64,000 nt of DNA, from contig NC_063257.1 of the NCBI RefSeq assembly GCF_019578655.1, positions 24,259,939 to 24,323,938 of the forward strand, written 5' to 3'. Below the pieces are notes generated by a model, which was not told the DNA's origin, made no database searches, and was given only the letters and a program-made list of their open reading frames with translations. The stretch comes from Ricinus communis (Eukaryota > Streptophyta > Magnoliopsida > Malpighiales > Euphorbiaceae). Shown here one piece after another: positions 1 through 10,557 of the stretch; the first letter of the stretch is position 1, and the number at the start of each line of letters is the position of its first letter. Made by a program: the position numbers and the translations under genes.

Positions 1-1565
1 TATACCTCCTTCACTTATTTTCACATTAACTAATCTATCTTCTTTTGATGTACCTGCATAAAAATAATCTTTCTCAATTAAAGTTTCTACATTATCATCA
101 AATAACTCACCATCTTTTAGAATGGTGAGAGCTTTAGCTTGCACAGTTTGACTTGAAAATTTTCCTTTCTTATTTTCTTGTACAGCTTCAGCAATTTGCA
201 AAATTTGAGTTTCCAATTGCTTCATTGAAGCTTTAAGAATCAATATTCTTTTCATTCCTCTCTATCCTATCATGGGTAGATGTTATAAAAGATTGGAGTG
301 TTTCCTCTAAGCTCGGTATTTCTTTGAGTAACTTGTCTTTGATTTTGATTTCGTAGGTATTGAGGTTCTTGGTTTTGATATTGGGGCTGATTTTGGTTCC
401 TCAATAACTATAGTGGATTTTGGTTATTATTTCTCTAAAAAAATATTTGGATGGTTCCTCCAAACTAGATTATAGGTGTTGGAATATGAGTTATTCCTAG
501 ATTGCCTAGGCTGATAAGATTCCATCAAGTTAACCTATTTATAATCATTTTTTTGCATAATTCTCATAAGATGAGCAAACATTAGTACCATGACCATAAA
601 CACTACATATACCACAAACCTCATTGCTTAGTAAATTCTTAATTGAAGCACGTATTTTAACTTGTTTAGTTAATTCAACTATTTGAATAGCCATCTCATT
701 ATTAGACACAACTTCATTCACTCCCACTTATTTTGTTCTCACACTCTTTTATTGTGACATGGCTCCTAATATCTCAAAGATATCATAAACCTCATCAGCC
801 GTTTTTTCTAACATAGCACCCTCAACTGCATTATCAACCATACATGACATTGTTGAGTTAAACCATCATAGAGTGATTGGTTAATTACATGAAGTGGGTA
901 TTCATGGTGTTGGCATTGTAATAAAAGTGAGCGGTCCCATACTTTATGAAAGGACTCAGTACCCTTTTGATAAAAGTTAGAAATTTCAGCACTAATTCGT
1001 TGGTATTTCAATAAGAGTAAAATTTACTCATAAATTTTTAATACACTTCATCTTAAATTCTCAAAAAATTAGGAGGTAAGGTCATCAACCAAGCCTTTGC
1101 TTTTCCTTTTAATGAGTAAGAAAAATATCTCATTCTTAATTGGTCCTCATTTAGTCCAGATAATGGAAATGTATGAACTATAGCATAAAATTCCCTAATA
1201 AATATCAATGCATCTTCACTAAGCATACCATAGAATGAAGAAAGTATATTAAAATGGATGTTCTTAAGTTTATAATATCTAGATGCATCACCTAAAACTA
1301 TGCATGAAGTAGTGTTACCAATTATAGGCCGAGCATAATCCTTCATAGCCATTTGCCTTTCAGCTGCTACTTGTCTTTGTTCATTCGCCTTATTTCAACC
1401 TCTTTTTCAAATCTTTCTTCTAGCTATTCTTTTTCTTCTCCTAGCCTTGGAGGTGCAAACTCACTCTCTACTTCTTGGTCCTCTTCTGCCTTTTTAACAG
1501 CTGATCTGAAGTTGTAGGAATTTTGAGTTGATGAATCATCTATATCTTATTTTCCTGCTAGGCAT
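1..1565 (-). pseudogene. Decayed gag of element A
   Basis: A start codon at 1565 (reads MPSRK) precedes a stretch with the Retrotrans_gag pattern. In 1352-1053 one sees a FYGM.SEDALIFIREF motif, then LRMRYFSYSLKGKAKAWL and LPPNFLRI. Downstream pieces (1011-808) continue the fold with a KVWDR...HHEYP...LYDGL block. At 727-545 lies a retroviral-type zinc knuckle, CGICSVYGHGTNVC (CX2CX4HX4C). These pieces are in different frames or separated by stops, so no full-length Gag can be made. Family knowledge: Gag forms the virus-like particle and the knuckle binds element RNA. No protease is visible before the left window edge. Confidence 0.8.
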
Positions 1566-1686
1566 ACAAAATCAAAAGAAAAATTTTAGATCTAAGAACT
1601 TAAAAACAAAATTTAAAAGCAAAACAAACAACACACAAAAATACAAGAAACAACACTTGACAATTAATCAAATATAATATTGACAC

Positions 1687-1706
1687 AGTCCCCAGCAATG
1701 ATGCTA
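1687..1706 (-). other. Primer binding site of element A (tRNA-Asp type)
   Basis: The minus strand reads TAGCATCATTGCTGGGGACT, a mutated form of TGGCGCCGTTGCCGGGGA, which complements the 3' end of plant tRNA-Asp. It lies 6 bases inside the LTR end, as in element B (19459-19476). Confidence 0.65.
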
Positions 1707-1712
1707 AGAACT

Positions 1713-2968
1713 TGGTGTCTTAAACTTAGTACTTGCAAGTATATGAATCGAATTATAGTACGGGCAAGTTCACCACGAGGTCGATCTCACAAGGAACTAT
1801 AGATTATGTATTATAAAGACTAACTATCATATATAAATACAAGAATAAATTTAAACACTCGAAGCCAATATTTTGAGAATAGTTTGATGTTTATAAAAGA
1901 AATTAAATAATCTAGAAAGTGAATATGCAGATGGAATGATTAATAAAAGCTATATGATAAAATAGTAAATAGTCTTGCCAATACTTAGTAATCTCCTTTC
2001 CCTTAAGCCTAAATCTAATGAATGAGATGACGATGTGCATTTTTCCTAAGTTACTCAAACTAATGATGGAACCTAAGTTTTTTACACTAATATAGATTAA
2101 AGTAAAGATGGTGTCTCTAATATATTTAACCTAAAGATTTTCATAATTAATATTATTAAATTGATATGATAGTCAACTAATAATAATAAATGAAACTAAT
2201 AAAGTTGTGAAGGTAAAGAAATCATTCATTAAACATATATAAATAAGGTTCATACATAAGTAAAAAGCTAAACAAAATACTTATGGAAATTACTCTAATA
2301 TATTTAATCCAATGATCATTGTAATTAAATAGAAAGACATAAAACCAATATAGAAAGTAAAAGCTCCCTTAAAAATCCAGAAATTCTTTGAGGTATGAAG
2401 ATGATTGATCCTCACTCTCCACTTCTTAAAAAGCTTCCTAGATCTTCCAAGAGTAATGTCGAAACTCACTAAAATGTTTGTAGAAGATGAACTGTAGAGA
2501 ATTGCAGAGAGAAGAACAATAGATAGATGCAGACTGAATTCCTCCTCCTGTCTTATTTAATTGATCTTCACTATTTGTAGAGATTCCTTATGCAGAGTCC
2601 TACTATAAGCACAACACCTCTAATAGTTATCTCCTAACTATCTTAAATAAATCAAATAACGTAAAAGTAGTTATCTATAATTACATAATAATTAATTAAC
2701 TTCCCCTTATAGGTCTTGTGTTTTCAGCTAGACCTGTGAAGTTAGTAGTCCACGCGTCTTTATTATAAGTCTCAGCATCGGCAGTCCAATTTAAGCCAAT
2801 TTATGTATATCTAGCCTTTTTTTTTTTCTTTTTGGCTATTATTGCCTGATATTAGATAACAAGACTAAAGTGAGGTAATAAGCACGTATTTTCTTATATT
2901 ATGTACATAAAATATACCAATAAAATACTAAAATACCTTAAATTTATATATATAATATGAATCAATCA
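1713..2968 (-). repeat. 5' LTR of element A
   Basis: On the minus strand this 1256-bp block starts TGATTGATTC and ends ACACCA just before the PBS. It parallels the LTRs of B along its length: the AT-rich start, a block reading GAGAGTGAGGA near the middle, and the end block with GATCGACCTCG and CTTGC..GTACTAA. Divergence from B is large, pointing to an older or separate subfamily. Confidence 0.75.
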
Positions 2969-3628
2969 CTAATCCATATTTATTTCGATTTCAATTTTGT
3001 TCATTGATTTTTATTTATTTAAATTTTTTTATAATTGGATGATTTTGTTGATTTTTGGTTGATGTTTAGTTGATGTGATTGATTTTCTAATTGGTATAGT
3101 TGATGTTTAGTTGATTTTCAAATATATGAAGTATTTTCTTTGATTTGTTTCTTAAACTTTTATTTATTTTTCTTTTGGGTATCAATTTCTTCTTTTTTTT
3201 TTCTTTTGTCTCTATCATTTCAGCTCTTATTTATGTAAAAGGAAATATTATCATTTTTAATTTTCCTTAAAATTTGTTGGATTTTGCTCTATATAAAAAG
3301 TTAAATTTTAAATTTTTTATGTAAGATAAATTATTTTGGTTTGAAGTGCTCTAGTTTTTAGACTAAATTATTTTAGTTGATATTTTGTTGATTTTCATAT
3401 CTATGAAGATTCGTCTTTAATTTTTTACTTGAGTTGTTATTTATACATTAAATGAGTTCTCAATATTAGAATTTTTTGTTGTTGTTTATATGTTGAAAAA
3501 TATTAAAGCTTGAGTTTCAATTTCATATTAATCATTTTATTTTTTCTTTATCTATTTTATGATTTGTTTAGTTTAAATATTTTTATTTTATTTTTAAGTT
3601 TAGATATGAAAATTTCTTTGATTTGGTA
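2969..3628 (+). other. AT-rich leader, no gene seen
   Basis: Very T-rich sequence between the outer end of LTR A and the gag start of element C. A loose repeat built on GTTGATGTTTAGTTGATT recurs at 3050-3120. No LTR or recognisable PBS for element C is found here, so C has lost its 5' end or it was replaced when A arrived. Confidence 0.5.
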
Positions 3629-5551
3629 TGTCTAGCAAAAAAACTAGATCTAGTAATTCATCAATTTAAAATTTCTACAACTTGAGAACAACTATTAAAA
3701 AGGCAAAAGAAGGTCAAGAAATAGAGAGTGAGTTTGTGTATGAAAAACTAGAAGAAGAAACTTAAAAAAAAATTGAAGAAGAATAAGAAGAAGTTGAAAA
3801 AATGGAAACCCACTAAGAGAAGTAGCAGCTGAAAGGCAAATGACTATGAAGGATTATGCATGGCCTATAATTGGTAACACTATTTCATATATAGTTCTAG
3901 GTGATGAATATAGAAATTATGTACTTAAAAACATTCACTTTAATATGCTTCCTTCATTTTACGGTATGCCTAGTGAGGATGCATTAATATTCATTAGAGA
4001 ATTTTACACTTTCCCATTATCTGGATTAAATGAGGATCAATTAAGAATGAGATTTTTTTTTTATTATTGAAAGTTAAAGCTAAGGCTTGATTAATAATCT
4101 TGCCTCATAATATTATGAGAATTTAGGATGAGGTTTACCAAAAGTTTATGAGTAAGTTTAGGCATATTAAAAACCAAAGAATTAAGGTTGAAATTTCCAA
4201 TTTTTATCAATAGAGTCCTCTCATAAAGCATGGGATCACTCTAAGCCACTTTTATTGCAATACCCAAACCATGGATATGCATTTTTATTGACCAACCAAT
4301 CATTTTATGATGGGTTGACACAATAAAATCAATGTATGGTTGATAATGTAGGTAGAGGTGCTATGTTAGAAAAGACAACTGATGAGGTTTATAATATCTT
4401 TGAGATGTTAGAAGCTAACTCGCAGCAAAAGAGTAAGAGGACAAAAAGCATAGAAGTGAATGAAGTAATAGCTAGTAGTTAGATGGCCATGCAGATAACT
4501 AAATTAATTAAGCAAGTTAGGGTGCTTACTTTGACCAAAAAGACATTAATCAAGGAGGTATATGGTATTTGAGGTATTTATGGTCATGGTGTTAATATTT
4601 GTTCATCTTTTAATACTTATATAGGAAATGTGTGTGAACAAGCTAATTTGATAAGTTCTTATTAACCTAAACATCTTATGAATAACCCTTATTCAAACAC
4701 ATATAATTCAGGTTGGGGAAAACAACCAAATTTGTCTTGGAAAAATAATGACCAAACCCCACCAATATTATTAATCAGGAACCTAAATCAACCTCATTAC
4801 TAAAATCAAGAGTCTCAATTCCAAAGGAACTCCAATCCTTCCTTTCAAAATCAAGGACAAAGTTTGCAACTTAATGTTCAAGGAGAGCTAAGTTTGGAAG
4901 AAACACTTCAATCGTTTATGATGGTTTCTCATGATAGGATAAAGAGGAATGAGAAAAGAAACTCTATTGAAACCTTCAATGAAAACTTTAGAAACTCAAA
5001 TGGAATAAATTGTTGAAGCTATTCAAGATATCAAGAGAAACTACCTAGTTGACCTAAACAAATCAATGCTATTACCATTATTGACAATGATAAGTTTGTT
5101 AATAATAAAGTTAATATGAAAACTGAAAAATATTCTTCTTCTTATAAAGGTACACGTAAAGATGATGGGTTGGTAGAAGTAAAAATCAACGAAGAGAGCA
5201 TGCAAAAGAAAGAGAAAATAGAGTCGAGTCTTGGACTTAAGAAGAAAGAAAAGGAAGCATTTTCTAGACCTGAATTGCATAAGGCAGCTTAGCCTTATGG
5301 CCACTTATTCCTTTTCTGAATCGACTCAAAGAGAGCAAACGGGATAAACAAATTTCTGAAAATTTTTAAATTGCTCTCTAAAGTTAATACTAATTTACTT
5401 TGTTAGACATTATTAAGAAAATGCTAGCTTATGAAAAGTTCTTTAAAGAGTTGAAAATCAACAAAATACGATATACGAATAATGAAAAAGTACAAATGTT
5501 AAAAAATTAAGTGCAGTGCTTCAATATCAGTTGCCTCTTAAGATGAAGGAT
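3629..5551 (+). pseudogene. Decayed gag of element C
   Basis: The region starts ATGTCTAGCAAAAAAACTAG (MSSKKTRS), the position equivalent to the gag starts of A and B. The segment 3840-4070 reads MTMKDYAWPIIGNT, then FYGMPSEDALIFIREF and LNEDQLRMR, the Retrotrans_gag core. Stops and shifts follow (for example after 4070). A degenerate zinc-knuckle region appears near 4560-4610. Glutamate- and lysine-rich coding precedes the core. The C-terminal linker runs into the insertion point at 5551. Non-functional copy. Confidence 0.75.
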
Positions 5552-6085
5552 TGATACGAACTCGAACTGGATACGTTCAAACACCAAGATGAGCAATGGT
5601 GAGAAACTCAAACTGATAAACGCTCTCCCTATTTAAGAGGAAGCACCCTTACCAATAAGTTTGAATTGTCGCCCCAAAATCTAACTTGAAAGTTTGCAAT
5701 TGATTATGGAACTAACAAACTTAGCAATAGAACTACTAAGCCCTTTAGTTATAAATAGATGAAGAATGTTCAAACAACCCAAGAAGCTAATAAAAAGTTA
5801 ATTGATTGATCAAACATGTAGATATGAAACTAAACGAAAAAAGTTAATTTAATCTCAAGAAATTCAAGAGTTAACAACTCAAGAAAAATAAACTTCATTC
5901 AAAATGATATATTGATCTAATTGCCCTTCTAGCCGAAATATATAGATCTATTTATAGGGTTTTGAAATGATTATAACCCTAAAAAGGACAAAGAGATAAG
6001 GAAGAAAAATCAAACCCTAAAAGACTCCTAATATGAGGCTAATCTTATCCCTATAAGGAAGGATAAGATAAAGAGTAATCTAACA
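5552..6085 (-). repeat. Truncated 3' LTR of element G
   Basis: This block aligns base for base with 8955-9487 without gaps. Counting by eye gives about 20 mismatches in 533 positions (roughly 96 percent identity). It stops at the RT junction near 6085, so about 455 bp of the LTR's own 5' part (9488-9942 in the complete copy) are missing here. Confidence 0.88.
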
Positions 6086-8309
6086 TATCATCTAATCTAG
6101 GAATAGGATGATGATATTTAATGGTAATCTTGTTAATTGCACGACAATCAACATACATACGCCAAGACCCATCTTTCTTAGGGACTTACAAAACAGGAAC
6201 AACAAATGGGCTAAGACTTTCCCTAACATAACCTTTACTTAGTAATTCCTCAACTTGGCGCTACAACTCTTCGGTCTTCTCAGGATTGACTCTATAGGCT
6301 GGTCTATTTGGAATGGATGACCCCGGCACAAAGTCAATTTAGTGCTTTATCCCCCTTAGTGGTGGTAACCCACTAGGTAACTCCTCGGGAAACACATCGC
6401 CAAACTCCTGCAAAACACTTATAAACACACTAGGAAGAGAAGAGTTAAGATTATTAGTGTTAAATAAAGTTTCCTTGTACATAAGTACAAGTACTTGCCT
6501 ATTTTCACTCAAAGCCTTTCTCATATCTCGCTCTCTAACTAAGAAACTCATTTTTTTCTCACTTGCCTCCCCTTTTTCTTGCGCCTTACTCATTCTTTTG
6601 CTCATATTCTTGCGCAAACCCTCGCTGAACTCTCTTTTTACCACTCTTTGCTCTCGCCCCTCATTATTTTTCACACAACTCCCATTTTGCTTGTGCACCT
6701 TTTCTTTTTCATATGCACTCTCACACATTCGTTTTTCTTTCTCATATGCTTCCATTCGGTTTACAACTTTTTGTAATTCACAAACTTCTTTAGGACTTAA
6801 TGGTGCCAAAACATTCGGTTTTCCATCCATTACAAGAGAAGAAGCATTGGTTCAACCATTATGAATTACAAATCTATCATATAACCATGGTCTACCTAGC
6901 AACATATGACATGAATGTATGGGAACAACATCACATAGTACCTCATCATGATACTTCTTTATACTAAATGCAACCCGTACTTGCTTAGTAACTCTAATTC
7001 CACTTTGATCATTGAGCTATTATAAGGTGTATGGCTTAGGATGCTTAATAGTTGGAAGCTTAAGTTTATCAACCATCACAGCTCTTGCTACATTAGTACA
7101 GCTACCCCCATCAATGATTAAACTACAATTAGCATTATGGTTTTGTACTTTAAATGTAGTATGGAATATGTTTTCCCTTTGAGCATCATCATCAACAGGT
7201 TGTAAATTAAGAGCTCTAAAGGTTACAAGTACATTACTAACCTCACCCAATTACACATCATCACAATCCTCCAACTCCGGCATGTCTACATAATCCTCCT
7301 CACTAGGTTTAGATTCTTCATCACTCTCAAAGACCACTTCATCGAATTGCCATGGTTCTCTTGTTTGGATATTGGGAAGATATATGTCCATACCCCAAAC
7401 ATTTGAAGCATTGCACTTTCTTTGATTTGAGGTCACCTTGTGTCATTGGCTTAGTGTTAACATCAAATTTAGAGGCTGCCTTGATGTCTTTTGATGCCTC
7501 ACGACCCTTGTTAGGAGGCTGGTTGCTCTCTTTCCATGTGTTACACCATTTTGAGCTAGGGGCATCACTTTTGCTCTTGGTTTTCAATTGCTTTTCCACC
7601 TTTACGGCCATGTGCAATATGTCCTCCATCTCTATATAATGCTGCAATTCAATTATGTTAGCAATATCACGATTCAAACCATGCAGAAATCTTACTATTG
7701 TGGCTTCCCTATCCTCATCTATATTGGCTCTAATCATAGCTATCTCCATAGATTGCCAATACTCCTCAACACTCTTACTACCTTGTACTAAATTTTGTAA
7801 CTTGTTGTACAAATCCCTTTGGTAGTGCAATGGCACAAACCTTTTATGCATAATGCGTTTAACCTTATCCCATGAACCAACTTCGGATTCCCCATAACGC
7901 CTACGACCACTCTCCAATTGATCCCACCAAATGGCAGCATAATCACAAAATTCAACAACAGCAAGTTTAACCTTTTAGACTTACTATAGTTATGACATTC
8001 AAAAACCCTTTCAACCTTCTTTTCCCACTCCAAATAAATTTCAGGGTCACTCTTACCATGAAAAGATGGTATTTTCATCTTAATGCTACCCAAATTAGTG
8101 TCAATTTTGGGTTAGAGATTATGTCTAGACCCTTTAGACTCACTTTCTAGGTCATTATCAAAACCTTCCCCTTTAGATGTTTTAGGCATATTATTCAATA
8201 ACCTAGTTAATTTGTCATCTTGTTTTTAAAATTATCTTTGCATATTTTCTACTACATCTCTCAATGTAGAAGCTAAATCTTCCAAAGTCAATGGTTGTTC
8301 AGATGACAT
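6086..8309 (-). pseudogene. Decayed gag-protease-RT polyprotein of element G
   Basis: Probable start at 8309 (MSSEQPLTLEDLAS). Gag follows: IKMKIPSFHGKSDPEIYLEW near 8090, then WDKVKRIMHKRFVP and LHGLNRDIA in 7917-7400. The zinc knuckle reads CFKCLGYGHISSQYP, with tyrosine replacing the last cysteine. Protease is shown by CSLIIDGGSCTNVA in 7250-7020, with the active-site aspartate in D-G-G. A charged linker (6830-6500) leads to EFGDVFPEELPSGLPPLRG. A decayed RT start follows, including [20 protein letters not shown] and ending PIPRLDDM, where the sequence jumps into the LTR. Several frameshifts and stops. The IIDGGSCTN protease and iMet priming fit a chromovirus-type lineage (family knowledge). 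Confidence 0.85.
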
Positions 8310-8939
8310 GGTTAAACCAAAAGACTAGAAAATAAAACAAAGAAAAAGACGTGATCAAGTGTTATACTCTGGAGGCTTCTTATAGTCAAAGGCAAAATAA
8401 GAAAAGAACACTCCCTCACGTGTTTCACTCATAAGGAATTGAATTCCTTATAAAGATTAAATCAAATTGTTCTAGTAATCACAAGAACAAGTTTTTCACA
8501 ACCTCTTAACGTTTATTAATTCTAAAGTTCAATAGAACACTCGTGAATCAATAAAATGGATTATAAGTGTGTGAACAAAACAAGCTTACAACTAATCGAA
8601 CAAGACTCAATTAACCCAAAAGAAAAGCTTTTTAAGAGAAAACAAAAAAATTACTCAAATCAAAATTTCAAGAATGAAGATCAGCTCCAATTAATTAAAA
8701 AGAATTGCGGAATAAATCAATCAAGAATCAATTCTTCAAGAACTACCCAACACAAATGGTTAGAGTTAGTTTTCCGTGCCTTTCTTTTTCTTTTTTTTTT
8801 TTTTTTTAGAAATCTGCCTTGGTATGCGGGCAGCAATGAAAATAGTATACTTTTTTTTAATAATGATGCGAACAGAAATTGAGATGAAATAGAAGACAGA
8901 CCCTTAATTGAAAAGAAAGTAAACCAAACTTATGAGTTT
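8310..8939 (-). other. Leader of element G, between PBS and gag
   Basis: About 630 bases with no supported gene. It includes a poly-T run at about 8788-8808. The 108-residue plus-strand frame at 8556-8882 is antisense to the element and has no recognisable domain. Confidence 0.55.
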
Positions 8940-8952
8940 GGCTCTGATACCA
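8940..8952 (-). other. Primer binding site of element G (initiator tRNA-Met)
   Basis: The minus strand reads TGGTATCAGAGCC, the perfect complement of the 3' end of plant initiator tRNA-Met. It is separated by two bases from the LTR edge at 8955. Confidence 0.93.
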
Positions 8953-8954
8953 AA

Positions 8955-9942
8955 TGATACGAACTTGAACTGGATACGTTCAAACACCAAGATGAGCAAT
9001 GGTGAGAAACTCAAACTGATAAACGCTCTCCCTATTTAAGAGGAAGCACCCTTACCAATAAGTTCAAATTGACGCCCCAAAATCTAACTTGAAAGTTTGC
9101 AATTGATTATGGAACTAACAAACTTAGCAATAGAACTACTAAGCCCTTTAGTTATAAATAGATGAAGAATGTTCAAACAACCCAAGAAGCTAATAAAAAG
9201 TTAATTGATTGATCAAACATGTAGATGTGAAACTAAACTAAACAAGTTAGTTTAATCTCAAGAAATTCAAGAGTTAACAACTCCATGAAAATAAACTTCA
9301 TTCAAAATGATATATTGATCTCATTGCCCTATTGGCCGAAATATATAGCTCTATTTATAGGGTTTTGAAATGATTATAACCCTAAAAAGGACAAAGAGAT
9401 AAGAAATAAAAATCAAACCCTAAAAGACTCCTAATATGATGCTAATCTTATCCCTATAAGGAAGGATAAGATAGAGAGTAATCTAACCCTAATTAAAATC
9501 CTAAATTCATGGGAGAAAGTTCTTTTTATCCAATACTTCCAAAAATAGAGGAAATTAACTAAAAATGGGTCCACTACGAATTTATCTTGAAAAATTCGAA
9601 GCTCTTTTTGCAGGTTCCAGCAGCTCATAAATTGTAAGGCGTGGTCACGCCTTATTGACAATGATCTTCTGCCCCCATGTTGTGTAGCTCACAGGTTGTA
9701 AGCCGTGGGCATGCCTTATTGGAGATGAGCTTCTGCCTCAATTTCCATTAATAGCAATTATTGTCACTATCTTTAAGGCATTGTTATCATCATCAAAAGC
9801 ATCATCATTAGCCATCTTCAAAACATGCTCCAAGTAAGAATTTAAGGCTTGTTTGAACTTCTTACTCCTTGCTCGTGTCATTGGTCCTCCATAGGCTAGT
9901 GAATCCATGCTAGTTGACTTAGATGCATCCTTGGTTGCATCA
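8955..9942 (-). repeat. Complete 5' LTR of element G
   Basis: 988 bp, starting TGATGCAACC and ending CGTATCA on the minus strand. A reading frame at its 5' end (from about 9942 to 9755) encodes a tail with GGPMTRARSKKFKQAL and a D-rich run. This motif is typical of the C-terminus of Ty3/gypsy polyproteins, so the coding region probably ran into the 3' LTR in the intact element. The LTR also holds two imperfect copies of a unit of about 60 bp at 9627-9745. Each has a palindrome-like core such as GGCGTGGTCACGCC. Confidence 0.85.
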
Positions 9943-10557
9943 AGGATCCTGGTAGCTTCACTATTAATATGACAATAGGTGGCGAGAAGGTTACAAAAGC
10001 CATATTGGATTTAGGAGCAAGCATCAACTTGATGTCTTATTCGATATGCACAACTTGACTTGAGAGAGTTGAAGCCCACTACTATGTCTCTTCAATTTGC
10101 TGATAAACCAACAAAATATCCTATAGGTGTAGTGGAAAACTTGATAGTTCAATTAGGTAAGTTACTAATCCCTATTGATTTTGAAGTACTTGATATGGAA
10201 AACACAATAATAAGGAATAAGGAGCAAACTATGCTCCTTGATAGGCCTTTCATTACAACTACCAAAACCGTAATTAATGTGCATAATGAAAAACTTAGCA
10301 TGACAGTCTTAGAAGAGACTATTGAATTGAAAGTGTTTGATTCTCTAACTTTATCTCCTAATTCTACAATTAATAAGTGTTTATACGCTAATTATTTAGA
10401 TTCTATTGTTTATGACAAATTAAATGATGTTATTCAGTCGTTAATTGATGAGACCTTTAATGACATTTTAGATGTTTCTATTATGAGTATAAAGTCACAC
10501 TTGGAAAGAATGGCTTATGGTCAAGAGGTGGAGTGCATGGATGAATGCCCACAATGA
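9943..10557 (+). pseudogene. Retropepsin (protease) remnant of element C
   Basis: At 9947-10045 the frame reads GSFTINMTIGGEKVTKAILD then LGASINLMSYSI, containing the D-L-G-A active-site motif. A stop and frameshift follow near 10055. From 10060 an open frame continues with TTMSLQFADKPTKYPIGVVE, then LLDRPFI and VFDSLTL, the C-terminal half of an Athila-type aspartic protease. It ends CMDECPQ at 10557. The same end (CMDERPS) occurs in element B at 21990, so both copies stop at the same place with no RT after it. Confidence 0.82.

Larger units (their letters stand above)
1..2968 (-). mobile_element. Element A: Athila-like Ty3/gypsy retrotransposon, 5' part only
   Basis: Reading on the minus strand from 2968 leftward, the order is LTR (2968-1713), primer binding site (1706-1687) and a gag region (from 1565 down to the window edge). 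This is the 5' half of an LTR retrotransposon; the rest lies outside the window. Its gag, PBS position and LTR resemble those of elements B and C, so the three belong to one family. The gag is broken by stops, so the copy is dead. The base just outside its LTR (2969) begins the AT-rich leader that precedes element C, so A and C lie head to head. Confidence 0.8.
5552..9942 (-). mobile_element. Element G: Ty3/gypsy retrotransposon inserted in element C, internally deleted
   Basis: The insert begins TGATACG at 5552 and ends GCATCA at 9942. It is flanked by AGGAT at 5547-5551 and again at 9943-9947, a perfect 5-bp target duplication. On the minus strand the order is 5' LTR (9942-8955), iMet primer site (8952-8940), gag, zinc knuckle, protease and the start of RT (8309 to about 6086), then a partial 3' LTR (6085-5552). 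The rest of RT, RNase H, integrase and the first part of the 3' LTR are missing. That is consistent with one deletion after insertion, since both outer ends remain intact. Confidence 0.9.

Noticed and set aside
8556..8882. 108-residue plus-strand frame in element G leader
   Set aside because: Antisense to the element, includes a poly-Phe run from a T tract, no domain.
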